Part shown: positions 34,751 through 43,702 of the stretch, in pieces
How positions within the stretch are numbered: position 1 is the stretch's first letter
Layout: the number at the start of each line of letters is the position of its first letter
NCBI RefSeq assembly: GCF_021405525.1
Contig: NZ_JAGQAG010000001.1
Coordinates: 1,054,001 to 1,118,000 of the forward strand
DNA: 64,000 nt
Direction: 5' to 3'
Origin: Ruegeria pomeroyi
GTDB taxonomy: Bacteria; Pseudomonadota; Alphaproteobacteria; Rhodobacterales; Rhodobacteraceae
The notes under the pieces: model-generated
The model's database searches: none
What the model was told of the DNA's origin: nothing
The model's input: only the letters and a program-made list of their open reading frames with translations
Position numbers and translations under genes: made by a program

Positions 34751-34782
34751 CACATTCCGATATGTGATTTGATTTAGGTCAT
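34751..34782. promoter_or_regulatory. Candidate operators in the YeeE/MFS divergent region
   Basis: Two adjacent signals: CACAT-TCCGAT-ATGTG (34751-34766), an inverted repeat with 5-bp arms, and TTGAT-TTAG-GTCAT (34769-34782), which matches the Fnr/FnrL pattern TTGAT-N4-RTCAA at nine of ten positions. They lie 40-71 bases upstream of the YeeE start. Binding is inferred from sequence only. Confidence 0.35.
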
Positions 34783-34880
34783 GCGGCGACGCCGGACCGG
34801 GCTGCGCGCTGATGCAGAGCGATTGTGCAGTGCGGGCTTTGCTCTCGCCAAGGCGAGGGAATGGGCGTAAGGCATTCGCC

Positions 34881-36116
34881 ATGTTCCGACCTGTTCCCCT
34901 GTCTCAGGCCACCGGCCTGCCGTTCTGGCGCCGTCCCGTCACGCTGTTGTTCGCGATGGCCATTGCCATGCCCATCGCCTTCAACGCGTGGAGCGCGCTG
35001 CTCAACAACTTTGTCATCGAGGTGGCGAATTTCGACGGTGCCGATATCGGGTTGCTGCACACGGTGCGCGAGATACCGGGCTTTCTGGCCGTCGGCGTGA
35101 TCGCGGTGATCCTGGTGATGCGCGAGCAGGTGCTGGGGTTGATCTCGCTGATGTTGCTCGGGGTGGCCACGGCGGTCACCGCCTGGTTTCCCAGCTTGGG
35201 CGGCCTCTTGATGGTGACCCTCTTCAGCTCGATCGGGTTTCACTATTACGAGACGGTGAATCAGTCGCTGCAACTGCAATGGCTGTCAAAGGACCGCGCG
35301 CCGCAGATGCTGGGCTGGCTGGTGGCCACCGGATCGGCCTCGACCCTGGTGATCTATGGGCTGATCGTGCTGACCTGGGACCGGTTCGAGCTGAGCTATA
35401 ACACGGTGTTCATGGCGGCGGGCGGGTTGACCGTGGTGATCGCCCTCTTTTGCCTGCTGGCCTATCCGCAATTCGATGCTCCGACGCCGCAGACCAAGAA
35501 ACTGATCCTGCGCCGGCGCTACTGGCTTTACTACGCGCTGCAATTCATGGCGGGCGCAAGGCGGCAGATCTTTGTGGTCTTCGCAGGCTTCATGATGGTC
35601 GAGAAGTTCGGGTTCGACGTGCACGAGTTGACCGGTCTCTATCTGATCAACCTGGTGATCAATATGGGGGTCGCACCGCTGTTGGGACGGGCGGTGGCCC
35701 GGTTCGGGGAACGGCGCACATTGATATTCGAGTATGCCGGCCTGGCGATGGTCTTTGCCGCCTATGGTGGCATCTACTGGTTCGGCTGGGGCGTAATGCT
35801 GGCGGCGATCCTTTACGTGATCGACCATATCCTGTTCGCCTTGGCGCTGGCGCTGAAGACCTATTTCCAGAAGATCGCCGACCCGGCCGATATCGCGCCG
35901 ACCGCCGCCGTTGCCTTTACCATCAATCATATCGCGGCGGTGTTCCTGCCGGTGCTGCTGGGTCTGCTCTGGGTGGTGTCTCCTGCGGCGGTGTTCGGGC
36001 TGGCGGCCTGCATGGCGCTGATCTCGCTTGGCCTGTCGCTGCTGATTCCACGTCACCCCGAACCGGGCAACGAGACGGTGCTGTCGAAATACATGCCCGC
36101 CGCCCCGGCGGAATAG
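34881..36116 (+). CDS. Major facilitator superfamily transporter
   Basis: A 411-residue polytopic membrane protein with about 12 hydrophobic helices and an MFS-like loop, LINMGVAPLLGRAVARFGERRTLIFEY near residues 275-301. The opening PFWRRPVTLLFAMAIAMPIAFNAWSALLNNFVIEVANFDGADIGLLHTVREIPGFLA is distinctive for this subgroup of proteobacterial transporters. Substrate unknown. The start MFRPVPLSQATGLPFW drops a 23-codon extension. The MATE gene begins four bases after its stop, so they probably form an operon with prmA. Confidence 0.82.
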   Translation: MFRPVPLSQATGLPFWRRPVTLLFAMAIAMPIAFNAWSALLNNFVIEVANFDGADIGLLHTVREIPGFLAVGVIAVILVMREQVLGLISLMLLGVATAVTAWFPSLGGLLMVTLFSSIGFHYYETVNQSLQLQWLSKDRAPQMLGWLVATGSASTLVIYGLIVLTWDRFELSYNTVFMAAGGLTVVIALFCLLAYPQFDAPTPQTKKLILRRRYWLYYALQFMAGARRQIFVVFAGFMMVEKFGFDVHELTGLYLINLVINMGVAPLLGRAVARFGERRTLIFEYAGLAMVFAAYGGIYWFGWGVMLAAILYVIDHILFALALALKTYFQKIADPADIAPTAAVAFTINHIAAVFLPVLLGLLWVVSPAAVFGLAACMALISLGLSLLIPRHPEPGNETVLSKYMPAAPAE

Positions 36117-36120
36117 CCGG

Positions 36121-37515
36121 ATGGAGCGGCGCGGGCGGTTCCTGAGCGGCTCGACCATGGGGCATGTGATCCGCATGACCCTGACCGGCGCGATGGGGAT
36201 CACCTTTGTCTTTCTGGTCGATGCGGCCAATCTCTACTGGATTTCCCGGCTGGGGGAGCCGCGCCTGATGGCGGCGATCGGCTTTTCCTTTGCCATCCAG
36301 TTCCTGTCGGTAAGCGTCGGCATCGGGCTGATGATCGGCGCGGTGGCGCTCATTTCTCGCGGGATCGGGCAGGGGCGGCGCGGGCTGGCACGGCGGCATG
36401 CCACGGCGGCGATGCTGCTGGCCTTTGCCATCCAGAGCCTTGTCGGCCTCGTCATCTTTGTTTTCCGTCATCAGATCGTTCAGCTATCGGGCGCCAGTGG
36501 CGAAACGGCGGAACTGGCGGCGCGCTATCTGGCGCTGTCGGTGCCCTCGCTGGGGGTAATGGCGGCGGGTATGGTCGCCAATGGCGCGCTCAGGGCCGAG
36601 GGGGACGGCATGCGCTCGATGTCGGTGACGCTGACATCGGGCGGGGTGGCGATGGTGATCGACCCGTTCCTGATCTACGGGCTGGAAATGGGGCTGGATG
36701 GCGCCGCGCTGGGCGTGGTGCTGTCGCGGTTCGTCATGCTGGCGATGGCGTTCCGCTTTGCCACGGGGCCGCATGACCTGCTGGCCCGGCCCCGGCGGCG
36801 CGACCTGCTGGCAACCTGGCGCCCGTTCATGGTGATCGCGGTGCCGGCCATCCTGACCCAGCTGGCCGCCCCGGTCGGCAATTACATCCTGACCTCGGTC
36901 ATGGCGCAGTTCGGCGATCAGGCGATGGCGGGCTGGGCCGTGGTGGGGCGGCTGACGGTGGTGGCCTTTGGCGGCATCTTCTCGTTGGCGGGGGCCATCG
37001 GCGGGATCTTCGGCCAGAACTTCGGCGCCGGAGAACATGCGCGCCTGCGCAGCACCTATCGCGACGCGGTGCTGTTCGGCCTTGGCTATACGCTGGTGAT
37101 GTGGGCGGTGCTGAGCCTTGCCGCCCCGGGTATCGGGGCGGTGTTCGACCTGCAAGGCCCCGCGCTCGAGGTGCTGCGCGCCTTTACCTATGTGGGCGCG
37201 GGTGGATTTGTCTTTGCCGCGCTGCTTTTTGTCTCGAATGCCGCCTTTAACGCTTTGGGTAAGGCGCGGCGGGCGACGCTGACTACCTGGCTGCGCGACG
37301 GGGCGCTGACGCTGCCCGCCGCGCTCTGGCTGGCGGGAGCCTACGGGGCAACCGGGGTGATCTATGCGCAGGCGCTGTGCAGTCTGGCGGTGGGGCTGGG
37401 GGCGTCGTTCTGGGGCTGGCGGTTCGTCGTTGGCCTGGGCCGCCGGCACCTGCCACGGCTTGACCTCGCGCCGCCACGGCCCTACGCGCATCCTGACAGA
37501 TACAGGAGACGCTGA
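36121..37515 (+). CDS. MATE family efflux transporter
   Basis: A 464-residue protein with about 12 transmembrane helices and the two-fold repeat of the MATE family (cation-coupled multidrug exporters). Typical stretches are DAANLYWISRLGEPRLMAAIGFSFAIQFL near residues 30-58 and VGRLTVVAFGGIFSLAGAIGGIFGQNFGAGEHARLRS near 276-312. Substrates are unknown. Four bases separate it from the MFS gene, and its TGA overlaps the prmA ATG by one base, giving an MFS-MATE-prmA transcription unit. Confidence 0.9.
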   Translation: MERRGRFLSGSTMGHVIRMTLTGAMGITFVFLVDAANLYWISRLGEPRLMAAIGFSFAIQFLSVSVGIGLMIGAVALISRGIGQGRRGLARRHATAAMLLAFAIQSLVGLVIFVFRHQIVQLSGASGETAELAARYLALSVPSLGVMAAGMVANGALRAEGDGMRSMSVTLTSGGVAMVIDPFLIYGLEMGLDGAALGVVLSRFVMLAMAFRFATGPHDLLARPRRRDLLATWRPFMVIAVPAILTQLAAPVGNYILTSVMAQFGDQAMAGWAVVGRLTVVAFGGIFSLAGAIGGIFGQNFGAGEHARLRSTYRDAVLFGLGYTLVMWAVLSLAAPGIGAVFDLQGPALEVLRAFTYVGAGGFVFAALLFVSNAAFNALGKARRATLTTWLRDGALTLPAALWLAGAYGATGVIYAQALCSLAVGLGASFWGWRFVVGLGRRHLPRLDLAPPRPYAHPDRYRRR

Positions 37516-38393
37516 TGCCCACCTTTACCGCTCTGACCACCCTGACCGGCAAATCCCAGGCCGAGGCGCTGGGCGAGGCGATGGAGAGCCTGACCCCCGA
37601 ACCCACCGGTATCGGCGTGTTCGAGCTGGAGGACGGCTCGGGCCTGTGGGAGGTCGGCGGCTATTTCACCGAGACCCCCGACGATACCGCGCTGGCGCTG
37701 TTGGCGGCGGTGCATGGCGCCCAGCCCTTCGTGGTGTCGGAACTGCCCGAAACCGATTGGGTCGCTCATGTCCGGCGCGAGTTGTCGCCGGTCGAGGCGG
37801 GGCGCTTCTTTGTCTATGGCAGCCACGATGCCGACAAGGTGCCAGCGGATCGCATCCCGCTGCTGATCGAGGCGTCGATGGCTTTTGGCACCGGCCACCA
37901 CGGCACCACACTGGGCTGTCTGCGCGCGTTGGACGGGCTGATCGAGCAGGGGTTCACTGCCGCCAAGGTGGCCGATATCGGCTGCGGCACCGCGGTGCTG
38001 GCGATGGCGGCGGCGCGGGTCTGGCAGGGCGATTTTCTGGCATCGGATATCGACGCGGTCGCGGTTGAGGTGGCCGAAGCCAACCTGAAAGCCAACGGCA
38101 TGGAGGGCGCGGTCACCTGTCTGGAGGCAGCGGGCTTTGACCATCCCGATCTGACAGCACAGGCGCCCTATGATTTGATCTTCGCCAATATCCTGAAAGG
38201 ACCTCTGGTGGCGTTAGCCCCCGACGTCGCATCGCATCTGCGACCCGGCGGCTATGCGATTCTGTCCGGTATTCTCAACGAACAGGCCGATGATGTGATC
38301 GCGGTTTATGCGCAGGCCGGAACCAATCTTGTCGATCGCGGGGTGATTGGTGACTGGACTACGCTGCTGCTTCGCAAAATCGACGCAATTTAG
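37515..38393 (+). CDS. prmA: Ribosomal protein L11 methyltransferase
   Basis: A 292-residue methyltransferase that trimethylates lysines and the N terminus of L11. Signatures are MAFGTGHHGTTLGCLRAL near residues 123-140, the SAM motif I VADIGCGTAVLAMAAARVW near 153-171, and the catalytic-loop YDLIFANILKGPLVALAPDV near 217-236. The first 85 residues form the shorter N-terminal recognition domain seen in alphaproteobacteria. It is coupled to the MATE gene (TGATG). Confidence 0.94.
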   Translation: MPTFTALTTLTGKSQAEALGEAMESLTPEPTGIGVFELEDGSGLWEVGGYFTETPDDTALALLAAVHGAQPFVVSELPETDWVAHVRRELSPVEAGRFFVYGSHDADKVPADRIPLLIEASMAFGTGHHGTTLGCLRALDGLIEQGFTAAKVADIGCGTAVLAMAAARVWQGDFLASDIDAVAVEVAEANLKANGMEGAVTCLEAAGFDHPDLTAQAPYDLIFANILKGPLVALAPDVASHLRPGGYAILSGILNEQADDVIAVYAQAGTNLVDRGVIGDWTTLLLRKIDAI

Positions 38394-38424
38394 GCCAGTT
38401 TTACAGGCATTTTATACATCCGCC

Positions 38425-38453
38425 TTGGTTTCGCCCAATTTCGACCGTAGCAT
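38425..38453 (+). promoter_or_regulatory. Possible sigma-70 promoter for the 38493 gene
   Basis: TTGGTT (38425-38430), 17-base spacer, TAGCAT (38448-38453), 40 bases before the start codon. Confidence 0.3.
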
Positions 38454-38492
38454 AGTTCCAACGCTGGTGGGGGCCGGTGTATGGAGGTTGCC

Positions 38493-38837
38493 ATGGTCGA
38501 TAACAATGTCGACTTCGACCAACGCATTCGTCGATTGAATAAGAAGCACGAGGCTCTGTCGCGCGGCTATACCGCTCGCATGCGCAAAGATGGGCTGATC
38601 GAATTGAAGCCCCGCCGCGCGAGCGTGCAAATGCCGTTTCGGGCGCTGCTTCTATTGTGCTTGGCGATCCTCGCTTTCAAGGCATTTTTGTTGGCCAGTC
38701 TCGGCCCTGACAGCTATGACGCCCGCCTGTCGAGCTTGGCTGAGGGCACGCCGGTCGAACAAGCCGGAGCCTGGGTGATGCAGGTCGATCCGGCAAGCCT
38801 GTTCCTTGCCGAACAGATCGGGCCCATTCTGCGCTGA
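38493..38837 (+). CDS. Hypothetical membrane-anchored protein
   Basis: A 114-residue protein with no family I can name. A charged N terminus (DFDQRIRRLNKKHEALSRGYTARMRKDGLIELKPRR, about 7-43) precedes one transmembrane helix (PFRALLLLCLAILAFKAFLLASLG, about 48-71) and a short acidic periplasmic tail ending GPILR. The layout suggests a type II single-span protein. GGAGG sits 6 bases before ATG 38493; an ATG four codons upstream is a weaker option. A bidirectional terminator follows it. Confidence 0.7.
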   Translation: MVDNNVDFDQRIRRLNKKHEALSRGYTARMRKDGLIELKPRRASVQMPFRALLLLCLAILAFKAFLLASLGPDSYDARLSSLAEGTPVEQAGAWVMQVDPASLFLAEQIGPILR

Positions 38838-38856
38838 TTTTCCCTCGGCGAAGAAA

Positions 38857-38890
38857 AAACGCCGCATGCTATTTCTTGCATGCGGCGTTT
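38857..38890. terminator. Bidirectional terminator
   Basis: AAACGCCGCATGC (38857-38869) pairs with GCATGCGGCGTTT (38878-38890) around an 8-base loop, with an A-run at 38854-38859 acting as T-run for the minus-strand DUF1127 gene. It separates two convergent genes. Confidence 0.85.
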
Positions 38891-38918
38891 GCTGTTGTCC
38901 CGAGGGAGCGGGATGAAC

Positions 38919-39137
38919 TTAGTAAACGGTCTTGCCTGCGGCGACGGTGTCGATGTCGGCGCGGCTCAGGCCGATATCTTCCAGCTCGCGGTCGCTCAGC
39001 GCGGTCAGCGCATTGCGGGTTGCGCGGGCGTCGTTCCAGGCGGCAAACGCGTTTGCGATGGTGGTGCCAAGAGCAGCGAAACGGCCAACGAGGCCGAAGG
39101 AGCCTTGAGCGAAGCGGGTGGTGTCCAGTGCGGCCAT
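38919..39137 (-). CDS. DUF1127 (YjiS-like) small protein
   Basis: A 72-residue protein ending in the DUF1127 motif: NDARATRNALTALSDRELEDIGLSRADIDTVAAG. Small arginine-rich DUF1127 proteins in alphaproteobacteria have been linked to RNA turnover and to phosphate or stress responses. This one has a hydrophobic, alanine-rich N terminus (about 10-34) before the motif, so it is longer than the minimal form of about 45 residues. GAGGACG precedes the ATG, and a plausible promoter lies 52-80 bases upstream. Confidence 0.9.
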   Translation of the reverse strand: MAALDTTRFAQGSFGLVGRFAALGTTIANAFAAWNDARATRNALTALSDRELEDIGLSRADIDTVAAGKTVY

Positions 39138-39468
39138 ATCCGTGCGTCCTCTATAGGGTTGTGAGTAGTGGTCGTTGTTTCAGCCGGGCATCTAGTCGCC
39201 GAAAATCGACAAAGCAAGCGCGCAAATTGCATGTTGGGCATGCGCTGATTGCATAGGTCAAATTCGTCGAAACCCTTATGAAATATTGGGTAAATCGACT
39301 GTGAAAACCTGTCGCTTTCTGCGTCGCAGCATGTCGGTTTTGTGCAGGAAGTCGAAAACGGGATCCGAGGCGTCGGAATCATGCGTGAGCGTAAAGCGCT
39401 TGGAAAATGTTCCCCTTTCGTGCTATTTCGTGAAAAAAGTTACAACAACGGGCGGGCAGGGCGGACAC
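39138..39468. other. 331-base gene-free region between DUF1127 gene and ruvC
   Basis: More AT-rich than its surroundings. It contains the DUF1127 promoter candidate (39189-39217), a GCATG-TTGGG-CATGC inverted repeat near 39228-39242, and an AAATTCGTCGAAA sequence at about 39259 that keeps the core of the dispersed palindrome. The ruvC promoter must also lie here but I cannot place it. No convincing tRNA or known RNA was seen; a small RNA cannot be excluded. Confidence 0.6.
39189..39217 (-). promoter_or_regulatory. Probable promoter of the DUF1127 gene
   Basis: On the minus strand: TTGCTT (-35), 17-base spacer, TAGATG (-10), giving a transcription start near 39182 and a leader of about 45 bases. 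Confidence 0.4.
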
Positions 39469-39966
39469 ATGCGTATACTTGGCATTGATCCAGGCTTGAG
39501 AACGCTGGGCTGGGGCGTGATCGAGTCGCGGGGCAGTCGGCTGTCGCATGTGGCGAACGGGCTGTGTCATTCCGATGGCGACGATCTGGGCGAGCGGTTG
39601 TTGTCGCTGCACAATCAGATCGTCGAGGTGATCGCCGCGCACCGGCCTGATCAGGCGGCGATCGAACAGACTTTCGTCAACAAGGACGGGGCGGGCACGC
39701 TGAAACTGGGTCAGGCCCGCGGTGTGGCGCTGCTGACGCTGGCGCAGGCCGGGCTGCCTGTTGGCGAATACGCTCCGAACCGGGTCAAGAAGACGGTGGT
39801 GGGTGTCGGTCACGCGGAAAAGGAACAGGTCATTCACATGGTCAAGCTGCAATTGCCCGGCTGCCTTCCCAAGGGGGCGGATGCGGCGGATGCGCTGGCC
39901 ATCGCCATCTGCCACGCCTATTACGGAGGCGCGAAGGCGCTGAGCCAGAGAGAGGTGCGGGCATGA
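39469..39966 (+). CDS. ruvC: Crossover junction endodeoxyribonuclease RuvC
   Basis: A 165-residue Holliday junction resolvase with an RNase H-like fold. The four acidic catalytic residues are in the expected places: D7 ([16 protein letters not shown]), E66 region ([24 protein letters not shown]), and the C-terminal [17 protein letters not shown] pair. The start is set by family homology; the open frame runs 61 codons further upstream without similarity. It overlaps ruvA by four bases (ATGA) and begins the ruvCAB operon. Confidence 0.96.
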   Translation: MRILGIDPGLRTLGWGVIESRGSRLSHVANGLCHSDGDDLGERLLSLHNQIVEVIAAHRPDQAAIEQTFVNKDGAGTLKLGQARGVALLTLAQAGLPVGEYAPNRVKKTVVGVGHAEKEQVIHMVKLQLPGCLPKGADAADALAIAICHAYYGGAKALSQREVRA

Positions 39967-40637
39967 TCGGCAAGCTGACAGGGCGGCTCGATTATCGCGC
40001 GACCGACCATGTACTGATCGACGTGCGCGGGGTCGGCTATATCGTCTATTGCTCGGATCGGACGCTGGCGGCGCTGCCGGGTGTGGGCGAGGCGGTGGCG
40101 CTGTACACCGATATGGTGGTGCGCGAGGATCTGATGCAGCTTTATGGCTTCATGTCGCTGGCCGAGAAGGAATGGCACCGGCTGTTGTGTTCGGTCCAGG
40201 GGGTCGGGGCCAAGGTGTCGCTTGCCATTCTGGGTGCGCTGGGGCCGGACGGGGTAAGCCGGGCGATTGCGCTGGGCGACTGGGCCTCGGTCAAGTCGGC
40301 CAAGGGCGTGGGGCCGAAAACGGCGCAACGCATCGTGCTCGACCTCAAGGACAAGGCGCCGGGGGTTATGGCGATGGGCGGCACGGTGGCCCAGGCAATG
40401 GAGGGCGCGGCAGAGGTGGTCGAGGTGATCGAACCCACCGCGCCGGCGCCGCGCAAGACCGCGCCGCCCAGCGGCGCCGGTGCCGCGACCGCAGGTGCCC
40501 TGTCGGCGCTCTCGAATCTGGGTTATGGCCCCTCGGACGCTGCCGCCGCCGTGGCACAGGCCGCCGCCGAAGCGCCCGAGGCGGGAGAGGCAGAGCTGAT
40601 CCGCGCGGCGCTGCGCCTGCTCGCGCCCAAGACATGA
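39963..40637 (+). CDS. ruvA: Holliday junction DNA helicase subunit RuvA
   Basis: A 224-residue protein. Domain I ([31 protein letters not shown]) is the OB-fold. Domain II holds two helix-hairpin-helix motifs ([29 protein letters not shown] and [20 protein letters not shown]). A linker longer than in E. coli, rich in Ala and Pro (about 145-180), joins domain III ([18 protein letters not shown]), which binds RuvB. RuvA tetramers hold the junction while RuvB pumps DNA. Confidence 0.95.
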   Translation: MIGKLTGRLDYRATDHVLIDVRGVGYIVYCSDRTLAALPGVGEAVALYTDMVVREDLMQLYGFMSLAEKEWHRLLCSVQGVGAKVSLAILGALGPDGVSRAIALGDWASVKSAKGVGPKTAQRIVLDLKDKAPGVMAMGGTVAQAMEGAAEVVEVIEPTAPAPRKTAPPSGAGAATAGALSALSNLGYGPSDAAAAVAQAAAEAPEAGEAELIRAALRLLAPKT

Positions 40638-40683
40638 GGTGCGCTCGATCCGCCCTGGCGGGCGTCCTTGCGGGAGATGACAG

Positions 40684-41709
40684 ATGACTGACGCCGATCC
40701 GACCCTGCGGCCAGACCCGTTGCCCGAGGACAATGACCGCGCCCTGCGTCCGCAGGCGCTGGACGAATTCATCGGTCAGGCCGAGGCGCGGGCTAATCTG
40801 CGCATTTTCGTGCAATCGGCCCGCCAACGCGGTGAAGCGATGGATCACACGCTGTTCCATGGCCCGCCCGGCCTGGGCAAGACGACGCTGGCACAGATCA
40901 TGGCGCGCGAGCTGGGGGTGAATTTCCGGATGACCTCGGGGCCGGTTCTGGCCAAGGCGGGGGATCTGGCGGCGATCCTGACCAATCTCGAGGCGCGCGA
41001 TGTGCTGTTCATCGACGAGATCCACCGGCTGAACCCGGCGGTTGAAGAGGTGCTCTATCCCGCGATGGAGGATTTCGAACTGGACCTTGTGATCGGCGAC
41101 GGGCCCGCCGCGCGGACCGTGCGGATCGAGTTGCAGCCCTTTACGCTGGTCGGGGCGACCACGCGGATGGGCCTGTTGACCACGCCGCTGCGCGACCGGT
41201 TCGGCATTCCGACCCGGCTGCTGTTCTACACCGTTGACGAGTTGTTCGAAATCGTCAGCCGCAATGCGCGCAAGCTGGGCGCCCCTGCCGACGAGGCCGG
41301 TGCGCGCGAAATCGCGCGGCGCGCCCGCGGCACCCCGCGAATTGCCGGGCGCCTGCTGCGCCGGGTGGTCGATTTTGCCGTGGTCGAGGGCGACGGCCGC
41401 ATCACCCGCGAACTGGCTGATCACGCGCTGACCCGGCTGGGGGTCGACCAGTTGGGCCTTGATGGCGCCGACCGCCGTTATCTGCGGCTCATCGCCGAAA
41501 ATTACGGCGGCGGGCCGGTCGGGATCGAGACCCTGTCGGCGGCTTTGAGCGAGAGCCGGGACTCGCTGGAAGAGGTGATCGAGCCCTATCTTTTGCAGCA
41601 GGGATTGATCCAGCGCACCCCGCGCGGGCGCATGCTGGCGCAGAAGGCCTGGACGCATCTGGGCCTGGACGCGCCGCGCCCGCCGGGGCAGAGCGACCTG
41701 TTCGGCTAG
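40684..41709 (+). CDS. ruvB: Holliday junction DNA helicase subunit RuvB
   Basis: A 341-residue AAA+ motor for branch migration. Walker [16 protein letters not shown] near residues 58-72, Walker [25 protein letters not shown] near 108-131, sensor 1 [20 protein letters not shown] near 156-175, and the arginine of [13 protein letters not shown] in the C-terminal winged helix. It starts 46 bases after ruvA. A dispersed repeat directly follows its stop. Confidence 0.97.
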   Translation: MTDADPTLRPDPLPEDNDRALRPQALDEFIGQAEARANLRIFVQSARQRGEAMDHTLFHGPPGLGKTTLAQIMARELGVNFRMTSGPVLAKAGDLAAILTNLEARDVLFIDEIHRLNPAVEEVLYPAMEDFELDLVIGDGPAARTVRIELQPFTLVGATTRMGLLTTPLRDRFGIPTRLLFYTVDELFEIVSRNARKLGAPADEAGAREIARRARGTPRIAGRLLRRVVDFAVVEGDGRITRELADHALTRLGVDQLGLDGADRRYLRLIAENYGGGPVGIETLSAALSESRDSLEEVIEPYLLQQGLIQRTPRGRMLAQKAWTHLGLDAPRPPGQSDLFG

Positions 41710-41725
41710 GGATGGGGATGTGCAA

Positions 41726-41798
41726 GGGGGCGCTGCCCCCACCTACAAAATTCGCCGAATTTTGTAGGCTCCCCCGGAGTATTTTGGGCAAAGTGAAG
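41726..41798 (+). repeat. Dispersed modular repeat, copy G
   Basis: GGGGGCGCTGCCCCC hairpin (41726-41740), ACCTACAAAATTCG-C-CGAATTTTGTAGG palindrome (41742-41768), CTCCCCCGGAGTATTTTG, then GCAAAGTGAAG. Nearly the same as copy C but between genes running in one direction, ruvB and the 41890 gene. Confidence 0.85.
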
Positions 41799-41889
41799 GG
41801 GCGCGGGTTGCGATCTTGCAATGGCGGGGGTGGACCTTGGCCCGCGTTTCGACAAGAAACGGGACGCCTTTTTGCGGAGCCGGTCCACC

Positions 41890-42516
41890 ATGCTGACACC
41901 TGAGACAATCGAAGCCATGTTCACCCGTGACGACGGCAGTTTTCAGTTCGCCCGCTGGGGGCGACCTGTGGTGCCGATCGTGTTCGGGGTCGATGACGAA
42001 ACGCTGTCGGTGGTAAAGGGCGCGTTCGAGGCGGTGATGGCGCTGGCGGGTCACAAGATGGCCGAGACAGATCCCGAACTGGGGGCCAACTGCATGGTTT
42101 TCTTCTTTCGTGACTGGGAGGAACTTCTGGCAGTCCCAGACCTCGACAGGCTGATTCCGGATCTGGCGCCGCTGGTCGAACGGCTGACGGCAGCAGGTGC
42201 GAACCAGTATCGCGCCTTTCGCTTTGACGAAGGAGGGGCGATCCGCGCGGCATTCGTCTTTTTGCGGATGGATGCGCAGATGGCGGCACAGCCCGCCCAG
42301 ACGCTGGCGCTGGCCCAGGTGGTGCAAGTCATGCTGTTGTGGTCCGAGGCCGCTTTCCGCGAACAATCGCCGCTTGGGCTGGCGGGTGACGCAACGATTC
42401 TGCGGCCCGAGATTGCCGGGTTGATCCGTGCGGCCTATGATCCGATCCTGCCAGGGGCGGCGCGGGACGCCTCTCATGCGCTCAGACTTTTTGCCCGCAT
42501 GGAGCGCCCGCAATGA
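41890..42516 (+). CDS. Conserved hypothetical protein upstream of ybgC
   Basis: A 208-residue cytoplasmic-looking protein that I recognise only as a conserved Rhodobacteraceae type without a named domain. It contains FARWGRPVVPIVFGVDDETLSVVKGAFEAVMALAGHKM near residues 18-55 and MVFFFRDWEELLAVPDL near 73-89. There is no signal peptide or membrane segment. The start MLTPETIEAMF is chosen because homologue-like sequence begins there; ATG 41821 adds 23 residues that run out of the repeat. Its stop overlaps the ybgC start (ATGA), so it is likely translated with the tol genes. Confidence 0.7.
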   Translation: MLTPETIEAMFTRDDGSFQFARWGRPVVPIVFGVDDETLSVVKGAFEAVMALAGHKMAETDPELGANCMVFFFRDWEELLAVPDLDRLIPDLAPLVERLTAAGANQYRAFRFDEGGAIRAAFVFLRMDAQMAAQPAQTLALAQVVQVMLLWSEAAFREQSPLGLAGDATILRPEIAGLIRAAYDPILPGAARDASHALRLFARMERPQ

Positions 42517-42896
42517 CGCATGTCTTTCCCGTTCGGGTCTATTACGAAGACACCGACATGGGCGGCATCGTCTATCATGCCAACTATTTGCGGTACATCG
42601 AGCGGGCGCGCTCGGACTGGGTGCGCAAGTTGGGCAACGACCAGAACGCGATGCGCGAGGCCGGGCTGGTCTGGGTGGTGCGCAAGATCGAGGCCGAATA
42701 CCTGGCGCCCGCGCGGTTCGAGGACGACTTGACGGTGCTGACCGAGGTGGTCGCGCTGTCAGGGGTGCGATTGACCATGGCGCAGAGCGTCCGGCGCGGC
42801 GAGACCGAGATCTTTCGGGCCACCGTCACCGCCGTCTGCATGAACGGCGAGGGACGGCCGGTGCGTCTCCCGGCGGAGATTCGCGCATTGCTGTAA
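42513..42896 (+). CDS. ybgC: Tol-Pal system-associated acyl-CoA thioesterase
   Basis: A 127-residue hot-dog-fold thioesterase. The active-site signature FPVRVYYEDTDMGGIVYHANYLRYIERAR (residues 5-33) contains the D-x-D-x-x-G-x-V-Y-H pattern of YbgC/4-hydroxybenzoyl-CoA thioesterases. YbgC hydrolyses acyl-CoA or acyl-ACP and is linked to phospholipid metabolism; the gene is normally first in the tol-pal cluster, as here. It overlaps the preceding gene and is 107 bases before tolQ. Confidence 0.95.
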   Translation: MTHVFPVRVYYEDTDMGGIVYHANYLRYIERARSDWVRKLGNDQNAMREAGLVWVVRKIEAEYLAPARFEDDLTVLTEVVALSGVRLTMAQSVRRGETEIFRATVTAVCMNGEGRPVRLPAEIRALL

Positions 42897-42922
42897 CAAT
42901 TTTCGGCGCCTCTGCTGTTCTG

Positions 42923-42950
42923 TTGGAAATCGCCGGGAATCTGCTATAGC
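42923..42950 (+). promoter_or_regulatory. Probable promoter of tolQRAB
   Basis: TTGGAA (42923-42928), 16-base spacer, TATAGC (42945-42950), 54 bases before tolQ. Confidence 0.5.
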
Positions 42951-43003
42951 GTCGTGCGAAACAAGGCCGGAAAACCGGTCATAGGGCAATAAAGAGCAGG
43001 TTC

Positions 43004-43699
43004 ATGGAAACAGAAGCCCTGGCATTGGCGCAGGAAATCGATTTCTCGATGTGGGGGCTTTTCGCCCGCGCGACGCTGACGGTCAAACTGGTCATGCTGT
43101 TGCTGCTTCTGGCATCGTTCTGGGCCTGGGCCATTATCATTCAGAAACACATCCTGTATCGCGCGACCCGGCGCGAGGCGGACCGGTTTGATCGGTCTTT
43201 CTGGTCGGGCGAGCCGCTGGACGAGTTGTTTGAACAGATCGGGACGGATCCGGAGGGCAGTTCCGAGAAGATATTCGCCGCCGGCATGATCGAATGGCGT
43301 CGCTCGCATCGCAACGACGGCGGCCTGATCGCCGGGGCGCAGGCGCGCATTGACCGGTCGATGGACGTGGCCATCGCCAAGGAGGCCGAAGGGCTGCAAC
43401 GCGGCCTGCCGGTGCTGGCGACGGTCGGGTCGACCGCACCCTTCGTGGGTCTTTTCGGCACCGTCTGGGGCATCATGACCGCCTTCATCGAGATTGCCGA
43501 GCAGCAGAACACCAACCTGGCCGTTGTGGCGCCGGGCATCGCCGAGGCGCTGCTGGCCACCGGTCTGGGCCTCTTGGCCGCGATCCCGGCGGTCATTTTC
43601 TACAACAAGCTCAGCGCCGACAGCGACCGGATCGTTGCGGGCTACGAGGCGTTTGCCGACGAGTTCGCCACCATCCTCTCGCGTCAGCTGGACAGCTGA
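43004..43699 (+). CDS. tolQ: Tol-Pal system proton channel subunit TolQ
   Basis: A 231-residue inner-membrane protein of the ExbB/TolQ/MotA family. Three transmembrane helices: about 27-47, 143-170 and 185-208. VLATVGSTAPFVGLFGTVWGIMTAF and PGIAEALLATGLGLLAAIPAV are the highly conserved second and third helices that, with TolR, form the proton path. It drives TolA and keeps the outer membrane attached during cell constriction. Confidence 0.97.
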   Translation: METEALALAQEIDFSMWGLFARATLTVKLVMLLLLLASFWAWAIIIQKHILYRATRREADRFDRSFWSGEPLDELFEQIGTDPEGSSEKIFAAGMIEWRRSHRNDGGLIAGAQARIDRSMDVAIAKEAEGLQRGLPVLATVGSTAPFVGLFGTVWGIMTAFIEIAEQQNTNLAVVAPGIAEALLATGLGLLAAIPAVIFYNKLSADSDRIVAGYEAFADEFATILSRQLDS

Positions 43700-43702
43700 G
43701 CC

